This document shows, piece by piece, positions 22,925-33,500 of a DNA stretch of 64,000 nt. Position numbers and translations under genes: made by a program. Source of the stretch: Ariolimax columbianus (Eukaryota > Mollusca > Gastropoda > Stylommatophora > Arionidae); contig JAVGWX010000005.1 in the NCBI GenBank assembly GCA_036924085.1, forward strand, positions 101,305,172 to 101,369,171, in the 5' to 3' direction. The notes below the pieces were generated by a model, which had not been told where the DNA came from, did not search any database, and saw only the letters and a list, made by a program, of their open reading frames with translations. How positions within the stretch are numbered: the stretch's first letter is position 1; every line of letters begins with the position of its first letter.

Positions 22925-23150
22925 CCCCAACTGAGAATTGCTTTCCCAGAGCAATTAAAAATTGCTTGCCCAGAGCAACCAAAAACTGCTTTCATAGAGC
23001 AAAGAAAAACTTCTTTCCCAGAGCAATAAAAAATTGCTTGTTCATTGCAACCAAAAACTGCTTGCTCATTGCAGCCAAAAACTGCTTGTTCATTGCAGCC
23101 AAAAACTGCTCGTTCATTGCAACCAAAAACATGCTCGTTCATTGCAACCA
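22925..23150. repeat. 24-bp minisatellite, about 9 copies
   Basis: The unit begins TTGCAGCCAAAAACTGCTTG, followed by TTCA. The 5' copies are more diverged (GAGCAATTAAAAATTGCTT). Because the period is 24 (8 codons), open frames with octapeptide repeats run through both strands (NEQAVFGC on the minus strand). I treat these as by-products. Confidence 0.93.
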
Positions 23151-23154
23151 AGAT

Positions 23155-23460
23155 GTCATGCCCAACATCATAACTGGTCATCGCTGAAATTAGATTGGCC
23201 ATGTCTTAAGGAAAGACACTGGCACCATCACTAGGACTGCTGTGGTATAGGCTTCAGAGGGAAGGTGAAAGAAAGGCTCACCTAAGACAACTTGGCAAAG
23301 AACTGCAGAAACTGAAATGTAAATAATGAATAAGTGCTTGGGTACCATTTGAAGGATGCATGCACACCAGGTGAAGTGCAGGCAGTTTGTTGATTCCCTT
23401 ACAGATGCCACCAAGCGTGATGATCACTGACCTAGCACCTCAGAAAAAGCTGACTATAAT
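23155..23460 (+). mobile_element. Non-LTR ORF2 C-terminal relic
   Basis: The plus frame reads RLAMS.GKTLAPSL-type text, with 'gattggccatgtcttaaggaaagacactggcaccatcactaggactgctgtggta'. It is colinear with 54550-54790 and with the block IGH.LRK...IT..A in other elements. It is degenerate and carries several stops. Confidence 0.55.
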
Positions 23461-24035
23461 GAAAATCAGGTTTCCTCTCAGTTGTGGCAGAAACTGAGCA
23501 GCTGTGTATGTCTGTACACAATTAATAGTGATATTCTCCATTCATTTTATTTTGTTCTAGGATTTTAGTAGCTTGACGATACAACACTGCTAATAAACTT
23601 ATGTGTTGTATATAGAAATAATTAAAATCAATCACAACTGCATAGAACTAATCATGCTTATCAATCATGATTTGTGGAAACATTTTTAGTTGCCAGGGTT
23701 CCCTGAGATCAATCAATAATAACCTTTCAGGTCTTCAACAAATACACGCCAAGTCCTGCTGCACTGGGCCATCAGTTCATTCCCATCTTCCCTGTACCGT
23801 TATCTCTGCCTCAAGCTCTCTTCTCTATTAAGGTTTTGGTCTTTCTCTATATCTCTTACCCTGGAGTTTCCAGATGCGAGGCTACTTTGCAATGCTGTCA
23901 TCTGGTTCCCTCTCATGTTCAACTTGTATCCGTCTGATTATTACCAAAAAGTTAATAATCTGAACCTACCATTTCAATCTCTCTATCTTGAAACTTTCCA
24001 ATTATTTCAAGGACTCCTGCTGGAGAGAAAGAATG
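23460..24035. other. Unassigned stretch
   Basis: There is a possible antisense non-LTR fragment near 23800-24020 ('ttctatatctcttaccctggagtttccag..tctatcttgaaac'), too degraded to classify. Confidence 0.35.
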
Positions 24036-24039
24036 TTGT

Positions 24040-24885
24040 CAAGATTTTAGCCAAGGCCATAAATACATTTACAATGGTTTTAGACAAGGCAATAAATACA
24101 TTTACAATGGTTTTAGACAAGGCAATAAATACATTTACAACGGTTTTAGACAAGGCAATAAATACATTTACAATGGTTTTAGACAAGGCCGTAAATACAT
24201 TTACAATGGTTTTAGACAAGGCCATAAATACATTTACAATGGTTTTAGACAAGGCAATAAATACATTTACAATGGTTTTAGACAAGGCCGTAAATACATT
24301 TACAATAGTTTTAGAAAATGCAGGCTGTGATTACATTTGTAATAGTTTTAGCCAAGTCCATAAATACATTTACAATGGTTTTAGACAAGGCAGGCTGTGA
24401 TTACATTTGTAATAGTTTTAGCCAAGTCCATAAATACATTTACAATGGTTTTAGACAAGGCCATAAATACATTTACAATGGTTTTAGAAAAGGCCATAAA
24501 TACATTTACAATGGTTTTAGACAAGGCAAGCTGTGATTACATTTGTAATAGTTTTAGCCAAGGCCATAAATACATTTACAATGGTTTTAGACAAGGCAGG
24601 CTGTGATTACATTTGTAATAGTTTTAGCCAAGTCCATAAATACATTTACAATGGTTTTAGACAAGGCCATAAATACATTTACAATGGTTTTAGAAAAGGC
24701 CATAAATACATTTACAATGGTTTTAGACAAGGCAAGCTGTGATTACATTTGTAATAGTTTTAGCCAAGGCCATAAATACATTTACAATGGTTTTAGACAA
24801 GGCAGGCTGTAATTAAATTTATAATAGTTTTAGCCAAGGCTGTAATTACATTTGTAATAGTTTTAGCCAACACCGAAATACATTT
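24040..24885. repeat. 33-bp satellite with 206-bp higher-order unit
   Basis: The basic unit begins GGCCATAAATACATTTACAA, followed by TGGTTTTAGACAA. Nine simple units (24050-24320) give way to a compound unit in which a variant (GGCAGGCTGTGATTACATTT..GTAATAGTTTTAGCC) alternates with simple units. The compound block repeats at 206 bp: identical 69-codon frames start at 24397 and 24603. The 33-bp period keeps frames open, but no function is implied. Confidence 0.96.
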
Positions 24886-24939
24886 TACCTCTTCATTTGG
24901 TGTCTAACAAAACTATTCTATTTCTAATTTGTTGGGAGG

Positions 24940-24968
24940 GGAGGAGGTGGGAGGGGGGCGGGGGGAAG
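24940..24968 (+). other. G-rich tract
   Basis: Runs of 3-6 G interrupted by A or T (GGGAGGGGAGGAGGTGGGAG, then GGGGGCGGGGGG) form a potential G-quadruplex or slippage tract. It follows the end of the 33-bp satellite. Confidence 0.6.
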
Positions 24969-25129
24969 AGTTTATGAGTTCTAAAGTATTCTATCCTAGA
25001 TGAGTTTACTAGTGTTGTCCGTCTATTAGGAATTTTGTTATGCCGCTTGCCTTGTTTCCTAAGGCGAACTGCTTTGTACTATGTTTTGCAACTTACAGTG
25101 CAGTACATCTGACATCAGCACAGTTTAAC

Positions 25130-25235
25130 AAAACTGAGTTAATTTCCAATAGGAGTACGACTGTGCCAATAATTAATCCGAACACACGCAAGTTTGGTTT
25201 GTGAGCTGTGCCACTAACCACTAGGCTATGCCACC
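25130..25235 (-). other. Possible tRNA-derived SINE head
   Basis: The minus strand reads GGTGGCATAGCCTAGTGGTT, containing TAGCCTAGTGG, a perfect A-box (TRGCNNAGTGG). About 40 bp downstream GTGTTCGGATT resembles a degraded B-box. The spacing fits a tRNA-derived promoter. No poly-A tail or family partner was identified. Confidence 0.4.
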
Positions 25236-25299
25236 TTCCAGACATTATTTCTTGAAAATTTCTTCCAAATCCAAATTGCTAATCCATAGTTGACAAACA

Positions 25300-25512
25300 C
25301 ATCAGGTGAAACATACTGACCAAGATCCTATCTCATATCAGGTGAAACATACTGACCAAGATCCTATCTCCTATCAGGTGAAACATACTGACCAAGATCC
25401 TATCTCACATCAGGTGAAACATACTGACCAAGATCCTATCTCACATCAGGTGAAACATACTAACCAAGATCCTATCTCACATCAGGTGAAACATACTGAC
25501 CACGTGTTCTGG
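25300..25512. repeat. 36-bp minisatellite, family S1
   Basis: Six copies of a unit beginning GTGAAACATACTGACCAAGA, followed by TCCTATCTCACATCAG. They share the core with 1-715 (reverse orientation) and 32915-33160 (same orientation). The downstream 200 bp also shares short blocks with the region after 33160 ('ctgtgatccaca.agtagtg', 'gtagctttt'). Confidence 0.95.
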
Positions 25513-25955
25513 AAACAGATTGTGTTTCAGCAGCCAGGCCAACTATGTGGGGATAAAAACTGTGATCCACATAGTAGTGAGCCTGCTGCGAAGTTATGCA
25601 TTGGTCTACAACTTGGAGGTAGACCTTCACCAGTAAACACTATGTAAGAAGAGCTACTACTAATTCACTACAAAAGACAGTTCATCAATCATGAAGAACT
25701 CAGTTTGTGTAGCTTTTCACAACAACAAGAAACAACAGTAAGTCTAAATCCAATCATTTGTAATGGTTTTTTTTCAATAAAAATAATATTATGTAAAGTG
25801 GAAGGCTACAGTTGTCTTATTCCTGCCATCACAGGTACAACTCAGGGTGTTTTAGATCATTATATTCTCATAAAAGAATTGATTGAATCAATTCAAAATG
25901 TGTTTGTTGAGAACCTATTTCTGATTGAGATTGACAATGACTGTAGATAAGTTTC
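25512..25955. other. Unassigned flank of satellite S1
   Basis: It shares scattered blocks with 33160-33330, suggesting that both S1 arrays lie in copies of one larger element. No coding homology. Confidence 0.4.
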
Positions 25956-25959
25956 ATGA

Positions 25960-26255
25960 CTGCTAGTTGTGTTTGACAAATGTTTAGATACAAACAGCTA
26001 ATGTTTCATGGCTGTCAGTTGTGTTTGTTTAATGTTTAGATACAAACAGCTAATGTTTCATGGCTGTCAGTTCTGTTTGATAAATGTTTAGATACAAACA
26101 GCTAATGTTTCATGACTGCTAGTTGTGTTTGATAAATGTTTAGATACAAACAGCTAATGTTTCATGGCTGTCAGTTCTGTTTGTTTAATGTTTAGATACA
26201 AATAGCTAATGTTTCATGGCTGTCAGTTGTGTTTGATAAACGTTTAGAAACCAAT
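25960..26255. repeat. 52-bp minisatellite, about 6 copies
   Basis: The unit begins AAATGTTTAGATACAAACAG, followed by CTAATGTTTCATGGCTGTCAGTTGTGTTTGAT, with alternating TTGTGTTTG and TTCTGTTTG variants. Confidence 0.93.
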
Positions 26256-26289
26256 GGCTAATAAAAGTAATCACTACAGAGGCATAGAC

Positions 26290-27215
26290 TGAAAAAAACC
26301 AAGACCATACAAACGTCATATGGCTTGGCTTCGTTCGTTCTCAATCTCCTGCTACTAAACCTTGAAAGGGCTTAAGTAGCAGAATATAGTCCAGAGAACG
26401 GAATGCGTTGTGTCATAGTTTACAGCTTGACTGCGATATTTTCACCTTTCGGTCCAACACATCCGATTTCAGCAAGCATTTTTTGAGTATCCGGTTAGCA
26501 TTCAATTTTTTCCCTTTTTGATCCCTTCTCCTTAGCCAGTCTGCCCTGCTGCAGCCTGTTATCCAGGATCACCGGGTGGAGGTGTAGACGGTCGCTCCCC
26601 AGACCAGACTGACTCTCTTTGGTCTGCATAGGTAGGGCAGTCCTGCAGAATATGTTCTGGTGTTTGCTTGGGTGCTCCACAATCGCAAGTGGCAGTGTCT
26701 CTGAGACCCATTCTGTGGAGGTCGGCCTTGAGTCTACAATGTCCCGTTCTGAGTCTGAAGATCTTTGTCTGTCCATCTCTGCCAAGTTTGTCTATGCTGT
26801 CATTTTCTGGCTTGTATTTTGTCTGGTCTCTCCATTCTGTCCTCATGAATCATTTGATGAATATCTTTGCTTCTTTATAGCTCTGTGGATGGGGAGTCTG
26901 CTTGCCGTCACTTCCGGCTTTTGCGAGCTCATCTGCTTTCTCGTTTCCAGGGATCCCACAGTAGGCCTGAATCCATTGTAGGACTAAATCTGTTTTTTGA
27001 GATAGCAATCCTATGTCGTATTTTATTTCATGTGACAGTCTATCTTGTATGAGGCTTATCTTTGTTTATCCGAGATGGCTTGGAGTACAGTCCTGGAGTC
27101 TGCTAGAATGACCGTTTTCCTAGTTATGTTTTGACTGATAAGAATCTGAGTTGCTGCATGAACAGCTCTTGTTTCAGCTCTGAAATTCAAAGACCTCGGT
27201 AATCTAAAGACCCTA
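26290..27215 (-). mobile_element. I-superfamily retroelement 3' end (RNase H, tail, 3' UTR)
   Basis: The minus-strand frames give RNase H pieces NFRAETRAVHAATQILIS, TVILADSRTVLQAIS and LQWIQAYCGIPGNEKADELA. The catalytic-loop His is changed to Tyr (AYCGI for the usual AHCGI/SHCGI). Next come IFRLRTGHCRLKADLHRMGL and ATCDCGAPKQTPEHILQDCP, then a 3' UTR ending GAGAACGAACGAAG near 26330. The 3' UTR core (ATCGGATGTGTTGGACCGAA) recurs at other loci. Stops at about 27035 and 26850 and a frameshift disable it. It belongs to a different subfamily from copies 1-3. Confidence 0.82.
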
Positions 27216-27390
27216 TTTACCTAAAGACCCTAGTTACTAAAATGCTGCAGTTATCTGAAGACCCAGTTACCTAACAATTCCAGTAATTTAAAAACACAAC
27301 AACAGTTACCTAAAGACCCAGTAATCTAATGACACTAAATGTCTAAGTACTTTAGTAGATTAAAAATGCCAGTTACTTAACACCTCCAGT
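27215..27390. repeat. Degenerate 'CCTAAAGACCCAGTTA' repeat
   Basis: About eight loose copies of 'acctaaagacccagttactaa' with variable spacing. They lie immediately downstream of the zinc transporter stop codon, in the 3' UTR or 3' flank. Confidence 0.6.
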
Positions 27391-27393
27391 TAC

Positions 27394-27539
27394 CTAGAGT
27401 TTTGGACCCTGGCAGTCCTGACAATCAATCATCTCCATCACGTACTCCTCAATCTGCATGGTGGTCTCAGAAATATTGAACTTCTGTTTGATGGCTTCAG
27501 AAGCTGACTTGAGGACTTTGTGTGGGTCTGACTGCTTGT
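27394..27539 (-). CDS. SLC30A: SLC30A-like terminal coding exon (exon 7 of those seen)
   Basis: The acceptor TTGACAG precedes ACAAGCAG. The exon enters in phase 1, completing Asp, and ends at TAG (27394-27396). It encodes the end of the cytosolic C-terminal domain: [20 protein letters not shown], then [20 protein letters not shown] and PKL. The DCxxCxGP ending is a hallmark of the ZnT2/3/4/8 group. That motif supplies cysteines used in Zn binding at the dimeric C-terminal domain. Confidence 0.93.
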
Positions 27540-30500
27540 CTGTCAATAACGGAACACAAGAGGTGTTGGATGAGAATGTGGATATATGGCACTTAAGAGT
27601 CTCACAACCAGAATAGAACATCACCAACATATGTCTCTATCACATTATTCACATAATTACATGAAGTAGTTACAAATTAATGACTTTGCTCTTCTGTCTC
27701 ATAACTGCAGTCAGATGCAGAATAGAATAAGTATCCTTATAAATCCTACATAAATTGGGACAGAGAATACACAAGAAAAAAAAACCAAATAAATTAAGTC
27801 CAACACACAAATAAAATTGTTATACTTCAATGAAAAGTCTTTTCTATTGTATGGCTCTGAAACATGGTGAACAACAAAATAGCAGCCAAAAAGGTACAGA
27901 CTTTTCATAAATGGGTGCCTGCCCTAATAGATAGTTAAACTGTATAAAGCATTAGTTAGACCTAGATTAGAGTATTGTGTACAGGCGTGGAGTCCTTATC
28001 ATAGAGGGGATATAAACATGCTGGAAAGAATACAAAAAAGAGCGACAAAGCTGATAGTGGGATTCCAGTTATGAGGAACGACTCAGAAAAACCAGCCTAC
28101 AGTGTCTAGAAGAGAGAAGAATTCGTGGTGACTTAATACAGGTTTATAAGATGATCAGAGGAATGGATAAATTAGACTATAACAAGTTTTTTAAAATACA
28201 GCCACCCACAATAACAAGCAGGCATAGCTACAAGTTGACTAAAGAGAGGTCCAGATTAGATATTAGGAAATATTTATTTAGTCAGAGAGTGGTGAATGCT
28301 TGGAATGTATTGCCAGGGGAGGTAGTGGAGGCAGGGACAGTTAATGCATTTAAGAATAAATTGGATGTGCTAAGCTTTTAGAGCAAGGTGATGTAAATGA
28401 AACTGGTTGTATACAGAATCTGCAGGGTCTTCTAAACCAGTATAAAGACGTTAAGTTAAGTTAAGAGAGATTGAAATGGTATGATATAATTACTAATATT
28501 AAACTCTTGGAAAGAACCAGATAGATATCAGTGCAACATGATGTGAGGAGAAAGTGCTGGCTAGGTCACACATTAACCTTTACAACGTGCTTGGTTTAAT
28601 GACGTGCCTATGGAAGGCACTGTGCAAAATCAAATGACAGCGACCGGTAACATCATGTATAAACATCTGGGTTAATGCTATGGAAACGGATGTACGTGCT
28701 TATTTGAATGTAGATAGATGTCACTTCAATCTTGTCCATTTTCAACTGGGAGATGTGCGAGTGAATATAAAAAAAATAATTTTGAAACGATATATTCTCT
28801 ATTTCACTCGATTTGAAGATTATCCCATTATTGAGGGGGACGAAGTTATTGCGACAGATTTTATTTGACAGAGCTGGTATCCCTAGCATCAATACTATTC
28901 TGATGCAGTCATAAATTCACTGGGGAGGTCATGCAGTCCTCATGTCAGGACCATTGTCTGCAAAAAATACACTAATGGTTAGATGCAGAAGGATAAATGA
29001 TCCCATGGTAGCTCAATAAAAAAAAGTGATTCAAAGACATGCTTAAAGCTTCATAAAAAGCCTTAGGCATAATACCCAACACTTGGAATGCTGCTGCATA
29101 AGACCGAATCGCTTGGCACACATCTCTTAATAAAAGGTACAGCATCACGCAAGACATCCAGAAGAGTAGCAGCTGAACAACAGAGACAGGCTAGAACAGC
29201 CTGTAAAATAAAACTTCCCGGGAAGTGAACGTTCTCTGCCTATACTGTCCACGATCTTTCCAGACCCGCATCAGGCTTGTGAGTCACCTTTGTACCCATA
29301 CACTAACATGCCATATCCCAAATCAACAAACAGAGAAATTTGTCTTCATTCCCCATGGTGAACAATCAACAACACAGATTTGTACCCATCAGGCCAGAGA
29401 AAAGTGAAAAAACCTATGAACACATGGTGAAGAAATGGTGAAGAGGAAATCAGGGCAGCAAGTCTTATGAGCAAGCTCAAGAGGAGAGCTTCCGATACCG
29501 CACTCTGCTCTAAGAGGATGGCCCAAAAATAGGAGTTCTATAGTAGCACTCTGCTCTAAGAGGACGGCCCAAAATAGGCGAACTTCTATAGCAGTTCTGT
29601 TTAAAGAGGAACCAGAAGGATCATCATAATATGATAATATAAAACTCTATGCAGAGCAATAAAACATGAGGTAATCTGATCATCCTGTAGGCCAAGACTT
29701 CTAAAATGTTCAGCTTCTTGACACTCTGAGGAGGTTGAGGGCTGAAGGTAGACCCACTTTGGTCATAGCTCTCAAGTGTCCTCCTCCTGCCAATTTCTTG
29801 TTTGTTGTTCAATTTCTCCAGTCCAACTTGGCAAGTAAACAATAATGTCCTGGTTATCAAGCTTGTGTCCTATCACATCAACCAGCTTGAGGCAAAGAAC
29901 TTGAGTATTTATTTAAACATTATTATCCTTATTCTATTGCTCATTATGGCTGTACCACATATTATGGCTGTACCACACATTACAATTGTACCACCCATTA
30001 TGGTTGCACCACACATTTTGGCTGTATCACATTCAGCATGATGGTAAAGCTAAGGATAATTTTTAAAACAAATAATTTGCACACCCCCTTAGCAGTGTGT
30101 GCTGTACTGGTTTGTGCTCAATGAGCTAGTGCATCTGACTACATTCCTAATTTTTTCAATGGGTTAAGGATTAAATGCAGACTCACCAACAGCTAGATGA
30201 ACTGACAATGCAATTTTGTCCATGGTGAGCGACCAGACTCTGAGGTTATGAATGTCCAGCACCCCCTCCACCTCAAAAAATGTGTTCCTCACCTCTGAGA
30301 AATTGATGCCTCGTGGAGTACCTGAATCAACAGGACAGGTCAGAGATTGTTTGTTTTAAAAAAAAAAAAAAAAAAAAAGGTGAAGTTGTAGCAGTAATGA
30401 AAAGAACAATAAAAATATAATGATACAGACAAAGTATGGTCAGATTCAGCCTAGGAACAAACAAGATTTGATGATCAAAAGATGTTCATGGGGCATATGT

Positions 30501-33500
30501 CCTGTTCATCCTGAGGTTCATGGCGATGGATAAGCTGATGTTCTCACCTCAAACGAATTAAAAATGGGGAATATAGATATGGGTGACATTCTGGGGTCGA
30601 TCATTGACCACCTCTTGAATGTTGACGCTATAATTGATTAACTGGCAATTCGTAGACTGCACAATTTAAAAAATCTATTGCGATTCAAGGCAGGAGAGTT
30701 GCCTTATAGGAGAGAGGAGAAGTATGACTGAGACAGTCTGAGTACCTATGACTTTGCCTGTAGTACATTATCCTGTAATATATCATCCTCTGAGCCATGA
30801 AGAGCTTTTCAAGAGAATATGAAATTACAATCATTTCTCCAATGATGAACATTTGTTTTATTAATGTCAAATTTTCATCCTGCCGATCTTCCAATCTCCC
30901 GATTCTTCCGCATACACAACAACTTTTTGTTCAAAGTGGCTTCATAGTAACGACAATTTGAATGGCAATAAAGGATACAGATGAACGAAACTGAAATGAT
31001 GCAACAATATTGTAATAAGACGAACACAGGAAGTAATACTATCAAATATGCATAAATATGTATTATGTAATGACAATGCCGCCTAAAGTCCCACCTACAT
31101 GATGCCATACAACTTTCTTATGATGACAGATGTAAGGTGTCATAGATTTTAAGACTCATCTCCATGTATCATCATCATGTAGCATGCCCTTTGTAGAACG
31201 TCGCTCCCATCACAGTCTGTCTGAAAGAAACTCGTTCCCTTGCCAAAACACCAGCCTCCGCCACAGTCATACTCAGACATTCCTGGATATCTTGGTGCCA
31301 TCGTCTTCTTGGTCTACCCCTTCCTCTTTTGCCTGGCACCATACCATCCATCACCGTTCTCTCAAGACCATTGTGTCTCTTGATGTGACCAAAGTACTTG
31401 CATTTTCTAGCCAAAATGGAATTGATAAACCAGTTCTCTTGCCAAATGTCTGCATTTGTTTTTTTCTCTGTCCAGGGTATTCTGAGGATCTTTTTGTAAC
31501 ATTTTGACTCGAAGGATTCGATTCTTTGTCTAGAAGATTTGGTAATCGTCCATGATTCACAGTCATAAGCTGCCACAGGAAAAACACAGGCTCTCAAGAC
31601 TTTTACTGTTATCATTTTGTTGGTGCCCTGCCATAATTTCTTCAGGCTGTTCAGTCTCTGCATTGCCATAGCTAGTCTTCTTCTGATTTCTTTCGAGCAG
31701 TCGCCATTTTTGTAAATTCTGGAGCCCAGAATGTATTGAGACGTTTAAATGACATTTAATATGTCAGGTGCCCTTATAAGGAAAAGAGAGGAAACATGGA
31801 GGTATGGATCGAGGGAGCCTGTTGAGCTCTGTGTTTCCCAGTCAAGTTTGTCATTCCATGTGGATCATCGTCCTGTCTTCATCTGCCTCCTGGATCTCCC
31901 TTTTTCCTGTTGTCATAATGTTTTCTAGAGCTTCATTCCAAGGTATATGTTCAATGAACCTTGTCTGTCTTATTTTAATTTTAGTCAGCAATAATCTTTA
32001 ATATTGTTGTCTTGTTATATATCTTCATCGGTCTTCAGCTTAACTTAACTAAACACCGCTATACTGGTTTAGAAGACTGTGCAGAGTCTGTATACAACCA
32101 GTTTCATTCCCTTGCTCTAAAAAGTATGCACATTCAATCTATTCTTGAATGCATTAATTGTCCCTGACTCCACCACTTCCTATGGCAATGCATTCCAAGT
32201 ATTCACAGCAAAAAGCAAGACCAACTTTCATTGCATTGAGGAACTTATAGATATCAACAGAAATTAAATTCAAAACAAAAATAAAATTATTTAACTCCAA
32301 TGTAAAGTTCATTCTCTTGTATGGCTCTGAAATATGGAGAACAGCAACAAAATAGCTACAGTCTTTTATAAATTAGTGCAGTGTAAAATAAAGAGGTTGA
32401 GATGTTATGATAAGATCGCTAAAGTTGAAATATCCAGAAAGATATCAGTGGAACACAACAATGAGAAAAGGCGCTAGCATTAGATAGGACACACATATGG
32501 GAAACCCACTGATAGCATTACAAGACAATCTCTGTTCTGGAATACTAAAGCAGGAGAAATAGAGGTGAACTAAAATACAAGGAGAAAAGAGCTCAAGATG
32601 AACACAAAGGAACAGGGAAGACATGCACAAAGCTGGAATTGATGGGCCAGGACAGGAGAACTTGCTTGTACTTAAAGACCTTGCTATTTAGCAGGGAATT
32701 AAAAGGTCTTGATTGACTGATTGTTTGAAAACTTCATTAACAATGAGGCTAATGAAGAAAATATTAAATTTCAATAATTACATCAATAAATAAGTCAGTT
32801 CTGCTTTTCCACAAACAAAAAATTAAATACCTACATTGTAATCACAGAACCTTTGCCAGTTAAATGAGAAGAACTAACTAATGTAAAGAATGGATGCAAA
32901 GATTGATGTCTCTGTCAGGTGAAACATACTGACCAAGACCACACCTTTTGCCAGAGTCAGGTAAAACATTCTGACCAACATTCTACCTCACATCAGTGTC
33001 AGGTAAAACATTCTGACCAACATTCTACCTCACATCAGTGTCAGGTAAAACATTCTGACCAAGATCCCACTTCATGCCAGGGTCAGATAAAACATTCAGA
33101 TGAAGATGTCAGCTCATTTCAGGGTCAGGTAAAACATTCAGATCAAAATCATACCTCCCAGCCACCTGGAATGCTGCTGCATCACAGCACCCTATTCCAT
33201 AAGGCACTGTGATCCACAAGGTAGTGTGATCCTTGAGGTGGTGACCTTGCTTAGAAGCCTTGCATTGCACTACAGCGAGTACAACCAAAGAAAATTCATC
33301 AAAAGTGAGAAACTCAGCATTAGTAGCTTTGAAAATAGCAATGCAAAGAATAATGATGAATAAAGACATGGAAATGAACTTATCCAGCACACCTGTTCTG
33401 ACATGAGATGAGTGTAGCTATTATAGGTAAACAACAACTAGTGGAAGAGCAAAAATGACTTTACAAATAATGGCTGTCTCATCAGCTTACCTTCCATCAG

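Noticed and set aside
22870..23202. Octapeptide-repeat frames (NEQAVFGC and complement)
   Set aside because: A 24-bp minisatellite keeps frames open on both strands. There is no start context, domain or partner.
24007..24400. Long repetitive frames of 'DKAINTFTMVL' type
   Set aside because: They are by-products of a 33-bp satellite (11 codons per unit) with mirror frames on the other strand.
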